From contig NZ_JACSQK010000002.1 in the NCBI RefSeq assembly GCF_014836675.1, positions 248,001-312,000 on the forward strand: a stretch of DNA of 64,000 bases, written 5' to 3'. Each line of letters begins with the position of its first letter. The stretch's first letter is position 1. The DNA comes from Comamonas avium. GTDB lineage: Bacteria > Pseudomonadota > Gammaproteobacteria > Burkholderiales > Burkholderiaceae_C. This document shows, one piece after another, positions 53,037-61,072 of this stretch. The notes below the pieces were generated by a model. The model was given only the letters and a program-made list of their open reading frames with translations, ran no database searches and was not told the origin of the DNA. Position numbers and translations under genes: made by a program.

Positions 53037-55073
53037 TCAATGTTTGGAGTCGCTGGCTTGCTGGGCAATCACTTCCAGCACGGCCAATGGCCAGTGCATG
53101 GCCCAGCCAGCTGCTGCGACGGCCAGCCATTCAGGCAAGCTCCAGTCACCAATGCTTTGTGGCATGGGCATATAGGCTTCCTCTGTGCCCTGTGCACACA
53201 CCACCCGGCCATTGCGCAGGAAAGCCACGCAGCCATTCACGCGGCGGTGTGACTGCAGCAGCGGGTGCTGCTCATCTGCATTGACCCAGATGATTTTGCC
53301 CGGACACGTCAGCGCCAAGCTTTCCAGCTGTGCACTGCCGGTGCTTAAGACGGCGATGCCTCCGGGGCGCACTGTACGCAGCTGTGTGGCCAAAATGCGT
53401 TGCTGCATGCTGGCTTCCAGAGTCGATTCCTCAGGACAGATGATGGCCATATCGCACTGGGCGTAGGCCCAGCCAGCTTGCATGGCGGTGAGCATGTCTT
53501 GTGCAACCACCGCCGCAGTGACGGCGCGGTGCATCAGCACACGCTCGCCCGCAGAGGGTGACTGGCTGGAAGGCTGCAGCAGGCGCTGGCCTTGCAGATA
53601 CATGGTGTCGCCGCTGGCCATGCCGACATGGTGGCCCTGAGCCTGCTGCCAGGCGGCCAGTGTCTGCCCGATGCGCAGGCCCGCCGCATTGCTGGCCAGG
53701 ATGCCGGTCAGGGGAATGCGGCCATCTTCTGGCTGCGGGAACAGGTGGCTGCAAATGGCTTCACCCACAGCCCGGGCTTTGCCGTGCACGGGGTACAGAT
53801 GCATGAGCAGGCTTGGGCCTGCATTCACTTCCACAATAGCGCCACCTTGCGCCAGCAGGGGCTGGCGAATGTCTTGCACCACCATGTCAATGCCTGCAAT
53901 GTCCAGCCCGATGGTGCGGGCCGCCATGATGGCGTGGTGCGCAATATCAGGGTGCACTTCGTCGGTGCAATCCACGGTGAGGTTGCCGGTGCGCAGCAAG
54001 ACCACTTCCTGGCCCGCAGCAGGAATGGATTGGTCATGCAGCTGCTGGCGTTGCAGTTCGACCTGAATTTTGGCGTTGCTGGACAGCTCAATGCGTTCCA
54101 GCGTCATATCGATCAGGCAGCGCGGGTGCTGATTGATCTGCACTTCGACCAGTTCGATGATGGTGGACAGGCCATCGCCCTCTACAGCCAGGGTTTGGCC
54201 GCGTGTGGCTGCAACCACCTGCTCGCCAACGACCAGCACACGGTGCTCATGGCCGCGGATGCAGCGTTCCACCAGCACCTGAGTGCCTTCGCGTTTGGCC
54301 AACTGCCAGGCGGTTTCGACGGAAGCCTGGTCCATCAGATCAAGGCTCACGCCGCGCGCACGGTTGCCGTCCAGCGGCTTGACCACCACGGGCACCCCCA
54401 GGCGTTGCGCCAGATGCCAGGCCTGTGCAGGCGAGCTGGCAATGTCACCTTGCGGGGTAGGAATGCCCGCATTGGACAGCAGGCGTTTGGTGAGGGCCTT
54501 GTCTGCAGCGATGTCTTGCGCGATGGCACCGGTCAAATCGCTCTCCGCAGTCCAGATGCGCTGTTGTGCGGCACCCATGCCCAGATGCACCAGATTGCCT
54601 TTGGGAAACATGCGATATGCGGGCAGGTTGCGCTGTATGGCGGCATTGGCAATGCAGGCCGTGCTGGGGCCCAGGCACTCCTCATCGACCACGTGGCGAA
54701 TACGGCCCAGGGCACCCGTCCATTGCTGGGCACGCTCAATCGATGTCAGTGCCAGCAATTCCAGTGCCTGTTGCAGTACGCAGCGGCCTAAGGGCGCTTC
54801 GCTGGCCTCCAGCACCACTGTGCCACGGCCGTTAATGAGCGGCAGGCACTGGCAGACGCGATCAGGCAAGGCGACGGCTTGAAGCAGGGCGTGCAGCATT
54901 TCTTCCAGCTGCGGCCACTGACTGTCGTCCATGTCGAGCAACTGGGCCTCCAGCACGGGGTGGGGGCTCCACAGGTTATTGCCTGTCCAGTGGCGGGTGC
55001 GCAAAACATACGCTTGCTGGCAGGTAAAGGCTTTTTCAGCGGGATGAAAATCAGACGGTGTGAGGACGCGCAT
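53037..55073 (-). CDS. cyanophycin synthetase-like protein with degenerate Mur-ligase half
   Basis: A 678-residue CphA-like protein, shorter than CphA (about 870). The N-domain (about 1-160) has GNNLWSPHPVLEA; the ATP-grasp domain (about 190-450) has DKALTKRLLSNAGIPTPQGD, VPVVVKPLDGNRARGVSLD and GIDMVVQDI...VEVNAGP, and looks intact. The C-terminal Mur-ligase half begins at about 452, but its P-loop (GTNGKTT in CphA) reads TGILASNAA (455-463), without the lysine, and the rest is divergent. It resembles CphA2, a one-site enzyme using beta-Asp-Arg; inference. AAGGAGG precedes the ATG (55071-55073). No partner CphA, CphB or CphE gene is near. Confidence 0.75.
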   Translation of the reverse strand: MRVLTPSDFHPAEKAFTCQQAYVLRTRHWTGNNLWSPHPVLEAQLLDMDDSQWPQLEEMLHALLQAVALPDRVCQCLPLINGRGTVVLEASEAPLGRCVLQQALELLALTSIERAQQWTGALGRIRHVVDEECLGPSTACIANAAIQRNLPAYRMFPKGNLVHLGMGAAQQRIWTAESDLTGAIAQDIAADKALTKRLLSNAGIPTPQGDIASSPAQAWHLAQRLGVPVVVKPLDGNRARGVSLDLMDQASVETAWQLAKREGTQVLVERCIRGHEHRVLVVGEQVVAATRGQTLAVEGDGLSTIIELVEVQINQHPRCLIDMTLERIELSSNAKIQVELQRQQLHDQSIPAAGQEVVLLRTGNLTVDCTDEVHPDIAHHAIMAARTIGLDIAGIDMVVQDIRQPLLAQGGAIVEVNAGPSLLMHLYPVHGKARAVGEAICSHLFPQPEDGRIPLTGILASNAAGLRIGQTLAAWQQAQGHHVGMASGDTMYLQGQRLLQPSSQSPSAGERVLMHRAVTAAVVAQDMLTAMQAGWAYAQCDMAIICPEESTLEASMQQRILATQLRTVRPGGIAVLSTGSAQLESLALTCPGKIIWVNADEQHPLLQSHRRVNGCVAFLRNGRVVCAQGTEEAYMPMPQSIGDWSLPEWLAVAAAGWAMHWPLAVLEVIAQQASDSKH

Positions 55074-55667
55074 ACGCGACCCTCCTTGGGTTCAGTGGTA
55101 ATTGGATACACCCGTTGCCAGCAGCGACAACGCGCAAGCAGCCACGACGCAATGTACCGCCGCAGCGATGCATCAGCAGATGTAGAAAAAGTGAGTGGTT
55201 CAGAGGGGTGAGCGAAAGAAATCGCTGACCTGCAGGCTTAGGTGCGCAGCCGAAGCAGCGGCCCATCCACGCAGTTCAGCATGTGAATGTTTGTCATGAA
55301 GGACTTTCCAAACCGAGCCCACGTGCGCGGACTGCTGGCTTGTTATGTTGGGCCTGTAAAAGAATCGGAGCGATGCTGCTTGGAAGTGCTGCCTCAGTGC
55401 AAGGAGCCATTCCAGAAGGTTTTCTGCCATCACTCCATGGGCAGAAAACGGACGCCAGCTTATCAGGCTGTAAACGAGTGTGGAAGCCGTGGCAGGTGGA
55501 AAGTAATCCAGAGCAGTAGGGATATTCCCGGGAAGTGGAGGTTTTGCCCGGCGGCAGAAGCGGTCTGCGCTTGCAAAGCCGCTGTCGCAGCGAGGGCTGG
55601 TGACGGGCACGTACACTCATTGAACAGCTTGGCACTGTGCCGCCAAGCGCATTGCAAAGCATCGTTC
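55074..55667. other. 594-base intergenic region, no gene recognised
   Basis: Lies between the CphA-like gene and the ArgE-like gene, which are divergent, so it holds both promoters. Open frames exist on both strands but are rich in Arg/Cys/Ser and lack known domains or good start signals. I see no clear RNA gene. Confidence 0.5.
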
Positions 55668-56828
55668 ATGTCTACACCCAATACCCGCAGCTGGCTGCAA
55701 ACTCTGGTGGCCTTTGACACTACCAGTCGCAACTCCAACTTGAATTTGATTGAACACGTGCGCGATGCGTTGATGGCGCAGGGCGTGCACGTGCAGTTGT
55801 TCAAATCACCGGATGGAGCCAAATCTAACCTGTTTGCCACGTTGCCAGCCCAAGACGGCAGCACCCAAGGCGGCATTGTCTTGTCCGGCCACACGGATGT
55901 GGTGCCCGTGGATGGGCAGCAGTGGGACACGAACCCGTTTGCCTTGACCGAGCGCGAGGGCAAGTTGTATGGCCGTGGCACCTGCGACATGAAAGGCTTT
56001 ATTGCTGCAGGACTCGCCCTGGTGCCAGAGTTCCTGGCCATGCCCCGCAGCAAGCCCTTGCACTTTGCGCTGTCGTATGACGAAGAGGTGGGCTGTGTCG
56101 GCGCCCCCATCATGCTGGCGCAGCTCAAGCTGCAAGGCCAGCACCTGGATGGCTGCATTGTGGGCGAGCCCACCAGCATGCAGCCCGTGGTGGCCCACAA
56201 AGGCATTAACGTGTGGCGTTGCAGGGTGCATGGCAAGGCGGCGCATTCCTCGCTGACACCGCGTGGCAGCAATGCCATTGAATATGCGGCCCGCCTGATT
56301 TGCCGCATCCGCGATCTGGCAGATGCATTCAAGGCAAATGGGCCGTATGACCGCTTTTTCGACGTGCCCTACACCACCATGACGACCAACCAGATCCGAG
56401 GCGGCATTGCAGTGAATACGCTGCCCGAGCTGTGCGAGTTTGCGTATGAGTTTCGCAACCTGCCGGGCATTGCGCCCGAGGGCATTCAGCAGCAGGTCGA
56501 GGCGTATGTGCAGCAAGAGTTGCTGCCTCGCATGCGCCAGGAATTTGCCGATGCACGGATTGAATTTGAATCGCTGGCCGGTGCGCCATCGTTTGATGCT
56601 GCGGAAGGCGAAGCCATCAGCGAACTGGTGCGTGCGCTGACGGGTGACCGTGCGCAGCGCAAAGTGGCGTATGCCACCGAGGCAGGTCTGTTTCAGCAAG
56701 CTGGGGTGCCTACGGTGGTTTGCGGGCCGGGGGCGATTTCCGAGGCCCACAAGGCCAATGAATATGTGGACATCGCGCAGCTGGAGCATTGCGAACACTT
56801 CTTGCGCAAGCTGGGGCAGTCTCTGTAA
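55668..56828 (+). CDS. argE: M20-family acetylornithine deacetylase (ArgE-like)
   Basis: A 386-residue di-zinc peptidase-family amidohydrolase that removes the acetyl group from N-acetylornithine in arginine synthesis, or a relative. Metal-site motifs are SGHTDVVPVDGQQW (about 65-78), GRGTCDMKGFIAAGL (about 103-117), DEEVGCVGA (catalytic Glu; about 137) and GEPTSMQPVVAHKG (about 165). The dimerisation domain follows KAAHSSLTP. The start at MSTPNTRS (55668) fits the family. Arginine is one of the two building blocks of cyanophycin, which may explain its divergent position beside the CphA-like gene; inference. Confidence 0.87.
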   Translation: MSTPNTRSWLQTLVAFDTTSRNSNLNLIEHVRDALMAQGVHVQLFKSPDGAKSNLFATLPAQDGSTQGGIVLSGHTDVVPVDGQQWDTNPFALTEREGKLYGRGTCDMKGFIAAGLALVPEFLAMPRSKPLHFALSYDEEVGCVGAPIMLAQLKLQGQHLDGCIVGEPTSMQPVVAHKGINVWRCRVHGKAAHSSLTPRGSNAIEYAARLICRIRDLADAFKANGPYDRFFDVPYTTMTTNQIRGGIAVNTLPELCEFAYEFRNLPGIAPEGIQQQVEAYVQQELLPRMRQEFADARIEFESLAGAPSFDAAEGEAISELVRALTGDRAQRKVAYATEAGLFQQAGVPTVVCGPGAISEAHKANEYVDIAQLEHCEHFLRKLGQSL

Positions 56829-56850
56829 AGGCTGCAAAGGTTTCAGCAAA

Positions 56851-56892
56851 AAGCTGCCAGCGCTTATCAGGTAGGCGCTGGCAGCTTTGTTT
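56851..56892 (+). terminator. palindromic repeat acting as terminator of argE
   Basis: AAAGCTGCCAGCGC / GCGCTGGCAGCTTT, a perfect 14-base stem around TTATCAGGTAG, starting 22 bases past the argE stop. It also matches the dispersed GATAGCT...AGCGCTT family, so it doubles as a repeat copy. Confidence 0.75.
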
Positions 56893-56913
56893 GAACATCC
56901 TGCGGCTGCGGAT

Positions 56914-57891
56914 TCAGGACGTGGGCGTGGGCGTGGGCGTGGCCTCGTCGTGTGTGGCATTCACCTCGGGCAGCGGGTGTTCTGGGCCATCGTAGGGCTG
57001 CAGCGTATCGATTTCCCCGCGCAAAATACGCGCTGCAAAACCATCGACCGCCGCTTTGGCGCTGGACGGCACACGCGGGCTGTAAACCAGTCGCACCAGC
57101 TCGGGGGACTCCAGACCAAAGGCCCGGTAACCGCCCAGCGGCAGGCTCGATTGTGCAAAGTCTTTGATGGCCGCATGAATGGCTGCGCCAGAGTCGCAGA
57201 TGGCCGATGCGATGAACACTTGCGGGTCGCGCTCTACCCAGTCCAGAACGTTGCCAATTTGCTGAATGCCATGCTGGCGGCAGGCTGCCGTTACGCCGGG
57301 GCGGCCGCCATCGATCATGGCGAACAAGGTGTCGATCTGGGTCTGCTGTGCCATGTCGCTGACACACTGGCGTGCCCAGTCGGGGCGGTGCTGGTGGCCG
57401 CAAAACTGCGTCGCGAAATGACCGGCAAAGCCAGCGGCATGCAGGCCGTTGGCAAAGGCGGCACGGCCGCGCAATCCCGGGGGCACTTTCTCCCCGGAGA
57501 AATGGCCGACAGCACCCGTTTGCGTGGTGTGGGCTGCCAGCACCCCGGCCAGAAAAGCGGACTGCTCCTGCAAGACTTCATAGCGGGCCACGTTGGCTGC
57601 CTGATGGCTGCCCTGGGTGACCACAAACGCTTGGCCGGGATACTGCGCAGCCAGCAGTGCCACAGGGCCATCGCCCTGGCCCCCATGGGCCACGATCAGA
57701 TCGTAGGTTTTGTCGCACAGGTGCAGCATGTCGTGGGCGCGCTCCTGCGCAGACAAGGGCGCAATCCAGTGCACATCGACATCGAAGCCTGCAGCGCGCG
57801 CCTGGCTGGCGCCACGCAGGCCTGATTCATTAAAGCTGCCTTGCCCCTTGGGGCCGAACAGCACCACAGCGGTGCGGAAAGAAGCAGTCAT
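56914..57891 (-). CDS. BMP-family substrate-binding protein without signal peptide
   Basis: A 325-residue protein of the BMP (basic membrane protein/Med) family that normally binds nucleosides in the periplasm. Core segments are FNESGLRGASQARAAGF (about 20-36), DLIVAHGGQGDGPVALLA (about 64-81) and QSAFLAGVLAAHTTQTGAVG (about 108-127). The N-terminus MTASFRTAVVLFGPKGQ has no signal peptide or lipobox, so it may be cytoplasmic like Bacillus Med, or the true start is elsewhere. The C-terminus is TPTPTPTS, coded by a hexanucleotide repeat. It follows a Bug gene by 72 bases, so they are probably co-transcribed. Confidence 0.78.
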   Translation of the reverse strand: MTASFRTAVVLFGPKGQGSFNESGLRGASQARAAGFDVDVHWIAPLSAQERAHDMLHLCDKTYDLIVAHGGQGDGPVALLAAQYPGQAFVVTQGSHQAANVARYEVLQEQSAFLAGVLAAHTTQTGAVGHFSGEKVPPGLRGRAAFANGLHAAGFAGHFATQFCGHQHRPDWARQCVSDMAQQTQIDTLFAMIDGGRPGVTAACRQHGIQQIGNVLDWVERDPQVFIASAICDSGAAIHAAIKDFAQSSLPLGGYRAFGLESPELVRLVYSPRVPSSAKAAVDGFAARILRGEIDTLQPYDGPEHPLPEVNATHDEATPTPTPTS

Positions 57892-57963
57892 GCCAGTCTC
57901 TCAAAGGCATGCCGCGCAGGACGCGAGCGCCATGCGTGGCATGCAAGGGTTGGTCAGAAAAGA

Positions 57964-58950
57964 TCAGATGACAGCGCCGGTGCGGCGTGCAATCGGCCCC
58001 CAGGTCTGAAACTGGGTTTGCACCATCTGGGTAAAGCGCTGCGCATCCAGGTTTTGCAAGGCAAAGCCTTGTTGCAGCAAAGCCTGGTGCACTTGCGGGT
58101 CGCTGCACGCTTGGCGCACAGCATCGGTGATGCGTGCGGAGATGGCGCCAGACAGCCCTGCGGGTGCAGAGATACCGACAAAATTATCTCCCGCCAGTTC
58201 CGGGTAGCCCAGCTCCGCAATAGACGGCACGTCAGGCGCAGAGGCAGTTCTTTGGGACGAGGTCACCGCCAGCACCTTGAGCCTGCCGCTTTGCGCCAGA
58301 GGAATGTTCTGGGGCAGCGCATCAATCGCCAGCAGGATTTGCCCGCTGATCAGGTCCGAGCGCATGGGGCCAGCCCCGCGGTACGGCACGTGCATCATGG
58401 GCAGACCCAGGGTTTGGGCAAATTGCTCGCCCACCAGGTGGCCCACAGATGCGGCACCACCACTGCCAAATGCTACGGGCTGCTTTTGCGCACGAATCCA
58501 TTGCACCAGTTCGGCGAAAGTATTGGCCGGCACCGAGGGGTGCACCACAAACACGGTAGGCACCGCACCGATATAGCCCAGGTGCTGAAAACTATTGACG
58601 GGGTGGTAGGGCGCAGGGGTGATCAGGTGCGGCGCAATCGAGAGCGCTGCAGAGTTGGACACCAGCAGGGTATAGCCATCGGCTGCGCTGTGTGCAACCA
58701 AACTGGCACCGATGGAAGAGCCCGCGCCGGGTTTGTTTTCAATGACGATGGGTTGTCCCAGCACTTGGCCCAGCTTGGGTGCCAGCAGGCGCGCCACAAT
58801 GTCGCTGGAGCCGCCCGGGGGAAATGTCACAACCAGCTTGATGGGCTTGGTGGGCCAGTTAGTTGTGGCCGCCCAGCTGGTGCCCGCTATGCAGGCCATG
58901 GTCGCGCCGATGGCCCCTAAAAATTGACGCCTTTTCCATGCAACCGACAT
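57964..58950 (-). CDS. Bug-family (TctC) periplasmic substrate-binding protein
   Basis: A 328-residue Bug protein. An N-terminal signal WKRRQFLGAIGATMACIAGTSWAA (residues 5-28, RR present) leads to WPTKPIKLVVTFPPGGSSDIVARLLAPKLG, then ENKPGAGSSIGASLVAHSAADGYTLLV and YRGAGPMRSDLISGQILLAID, all typical. The ATG at 58948-58950 has GGAGAG upstream. No TctA/TctB genes adjoin; the ligand is unknown. Upstream partner of the BMP gene. Confidence 0.9.
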   Translation of the reverse strand: MSVAWKRRQFLGAIGATMACIAGTSWAATTNWPTKPIKLVVTFPPGGSSDIVARLLAPKLGQVLGQPIVIENKPGAGSSIGASLVAHSAADGYTLLVSNSAALSIAPHLITPAPYHPVNSFQHLGYIGAVPTVFVVHPSVPANTFAELVQWIRAQKQPVAFGSGGAASVGHLVGEQFAQTLGLPMMHVPYRGAGPMRSDLISGQILLAIDALPQNIPLAQSGRLKVLAVTSSQRTASAPDVPSIAELGYPELAGDNFVGISAPAGLSGAISARITDAVRQACSDPQVHQALLQQGFALQNLDAQRFTQMVQTQFQTWGPIARRTGAVI

Positions 58951-59420
58951 TTCATCTCTCCACACGTTGAGGTCCGGCAGCTGGTGCAACATCTGTGCCA
59001 TCGTCGCGGGCCTCTCTACAAAGAGAGGGATTGGAGCTGTTGCGGCTGGTGAAGTAAAAGAAGTTTTCCGCAGTTAGTTACTTGTTTTTCGCATATGCAA
59101 GATTGCGCCCGACCTGCGCACATGCATGTGCCAAGCGGGGCATCCCATAAGTCTTTGATGCAGATGGAATAAGCCCTTGCCGCTACGCCGCGTTCAAGCG
59201 TACCGAGTGGCGGACCTTGGGCGCTCCAAACCCGCTCTGTGCGCCAAAGCAGCGCTATTTCCCAGGCTCGTGAGGGTGGCAGCCGCTTCTTTAAAACCAG
59301 AGCGGCCCTGAATGAGCAGCGTGGCACCACAGGTCGCAAATGCGCGAGAAGCGCAGGTGACTTCTCAGCGATCGGCATGGGCTGACAGCGTGCACGCCGC
59401 AGTTGGCGACACAATCGGGG
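58951..59420. other. intergenic region, no gene recognised
   Basis: About 470 bases between two divergent genes (Bug leftwards, YihY rightwards). It presumably carries both promoters. An open frame runs on the minus strand across it but is antisense to yihY and lacks a product. Confidence 0.5.
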
Positions 59421-60332
59421 ATGGCTACAAGCTCTTCTTCCTGGCTGCAGCGCAGCAAGTCCCTGCTTCAACCTGTTCAGCCGCTGATTGATGCGGTGCA
59501 GTTGTGGCTGCAGGCCGATGGCATGCGAATGAGCGCAGCCATGACGTTTTATGGCCTGCTCAGCCTGTCCCCTCTGGTGCTGCTGATCGTGGGCTTGCTG
59601 GGCTGGTGGATGGACCGCAGCGTGGTGGAAAACACGGTACTTGATCAAGTGCGTGATGTGATGGGTGAGCGCGGTGCCAGCGTGGTGCAAGCTGCCATGA
59701 CCAGTGCACAGGCCCCTGCACAGGGACGGCTGGCTTCGCTCATCGCCTTTGTACTGCTGTTGTCTGGGGCGACCGGGGTGTTTGTTGAGTTGCAAAACGC
59801 GCTCGACAAGCTGTGGCAACTGGGCAGTACAGAGCCTGCACCGCCACAGAAGGTCTGGTGGAAACTGGCCACCTTGCGCTTGCGCGGGCTGGCTTATGTG
59901 CTGGTGGTGGGTTTTTTGATGCTGGTGGCCATGCTGTTGTCTACGGCCATTCAGATGTTCACGCAGCTGGCAGGCACATGGCTGGATATGGAGCCACCGG
60001 GAGCCTTGATCAGTCTGGTCAATGAAGGCGTTTCATTTGTGGTGATCACGCTGCTGTTTGTCGGGCTGATGCGCATTGGTTCGGGGCGCAAACCCCGACT
60101 GCGGCATCTGGTGCTGGGTGCCATGGTGGGCGCAATCTTGTTCACCATCAGCAAGCAGGCGCTGGCGTGGTACCTGTCCACGGCGGCGGTGGTTTCTGCC
60201 TACGGCGCAGCAGGTTCGCTGGTGGTGGTGCTGATGTGGATTTATGTCACCTCAGCCATCTTGCTGCTGGCCGCCAGCTGTGCCAAGGCCTTGGACCTGC
60301 AGTCCCGGCGAAACGCGGCAGAGCAGTCTTAA
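59421..60332 (+). CDS. YihY/BrkB-family inner-membrane protein
   Basis: A 303-residue membrane protein of the YihY/virulence factor BrkB (ribonuclease BN-misnamed) family. The family opening SAAMTFYGLLSLSPLVLLIVGLLGW (residues about 34-58) is clear; further helices include LASLIAFVLLLSGATGVFVELQNALDKLW (about 107-135) and the ending SLVVVLMWIYVTSAILLLAASCAKAL. About six to seven membrane spans. Function of the family is not settled. Starts at MATSSSSW (59421), or TTG six codons earlier. Confidence 0.88.
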   Translation: MATSSSSWLQRSKSLLQPVQPLIDAVQLWLQADGMRMSAAMTFYGLLSLSPLVLLIVGLLGWWMDRSVVENTVLDQVRDVMGERGASVVQAAMTSAQAPAQGRLASLIAFVLLLSGATGVFVELQNALDKLWQLGSTEPAPPQKVWWKLATLRLRGLAYVLVVGFLMLVAMLLSTAIQMFTQLAGTWLDMEPPGALISLVNEGVSFVVITLLFVGLMRIGSGRKPRLRHLVLGAMVGAILFTISKQALAWYLSTAAVVSAYGAAGSLVVVLMWIYVTSAILLLAASCAKALDLQSRRNAAEQS

Positions 60333-60439
60333 TCAGGCTTAGCAGGACACAAAACTCATGCGGCCAGTGCCCGCGCTTGGTGGCTGGGCTGCAAGCGAAT
60401 GCGCGCGCTCCCGGTAGGGGCGGCGCGCTCGCGGCAAGA

Positions 60440-60772
60440 TCAATCTTTGCTCAGCGTGGCATCAATGTCGGCCAGCAGTTTCAAGGCCTGGGCATGGGTG
60501 CCGCTGGGCAGCCGGTTGGTCCACTCGTGTTCGGCTAGAGGGTGCACGCTGCAGTTGCCGGGCAGGCTTGCGTCAGCATCCAGCAAGGCATGCAGGCGCG
60601 GCACAAAGACCCATTGCAGCCATTCTTCAATGCGCAAGGTGTCGTACATGAAGGGCATGGTGGACGCCATGGCCTCTTGGGAGGGGGGCTGTGCGCTCCA
60701 CAACGAAGCCGCGCGCAGTTCGACTTCCAGTTGTTGCAGCTGTTGGCGCAAGGTGGTGGGTGTATCGCTCAT
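60440..60772 (-). CDS. yqcC: YqcC-family protein
   Basis: A 110-residue YqcC/DUF446-like cytosolic protein. Segments LQQLEVELRAASLWSAQPPSQEAMASTMPFMYDTLRIEEWLQWVFVPRLHALLDA are in the family order. Its function is unknown; E. coli YqcC sits next to truC. The start MSDTPTT (60770-60772) is family-like. Convergent with yihY, divergent from the transport operon. Confidence 0.82.
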   Translation of the reverse strand: MSDTPTTLRQQLQQLEVELRAASLWSAQPPSQEAMASTMPFMYDTLRIEEWLQWVFVPRLHALLDADASLPGNCSVHPLAEHEWTNRLPSGTHAQALKLLADIDATLSKD

Positions 60773-60901
60773 AGGCCATGATTTTGCGCTTTCCCTCAAG
60801 TCCTGACACGCCACCGTCATTACCCTCATAAGGTTTTCCCGCAGCGCGCGTCAACTGCGTTACTCACCGCTTATCAAATCTCTCGGGGTTTGCCCGACAA
60901 G

Positions 60902-60924
60902 TTCCGCACAGCGGAATTTTCCGC
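60902..60924. promoter_or_regulatory. TTCCGC-type palindrome upstream of the liv operon
   Basis: TTCCGC-ACA-GCGGAA palindrome (60902-60916) followed by a third half TTCCGC (60919-60924). Such TTCCGC palindromes are typical of IclR-family sites in betaproteobacterial catabolic operons; the regulator gene is not in this window. Confidence 0.5.
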
Positions 60925-61006
60925 TGGTTATTTGCAAATTGTCGCCCTACGCTGAACTTACAGCCGGTGGAAACACGGGTCTGCCAAAACAGACAAGGAG
61001 ACAGGG

Positions 61007-61072
61007 ATGCATGACAACACCAAGGTGCTCACCGCAGTAATGCAGTGCGGCCAATGCAGCGGGAGAGTGTGA
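61007..61072 (+). CDS. candidate 21-residue leader peptide upstream of livH
   Basis: An ATG at 61007 follows a strong AAGGAG site (60995-61000) and opens a 21-codon frame (MHDNTKVLTAVMQCGQCSGRV) whose TGA overlaps the livH ATG (TGATG at 61070-61074). No leucine/valine run typical of attenuators; two Val and two Cys codons are noted. It could couple translation into livH. Too short for similarity; coding status unproven. Confidence 0.4.
   Translation: MHDNTKVLTAVMQCGQCSGRV

Noticed and set aside
55200-55616. A 138-codon minus-strand frame in the 594-base gap.
   Set aside because: No motif or ribosome-binding site; composition random-like.
55287-55667. N-terminal extension of 127 residues in frame with the ArgE-like gene.
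   Set aside because: The M20 family starts at MSTPNTRS (55668); the extension is unlike any known domain.
59016-59819. A 267-codon minus-strand frame upstream of and within yihY.
   Set aside because: Antisense to yihY, no recognisable domain and no ribosome-binding site.
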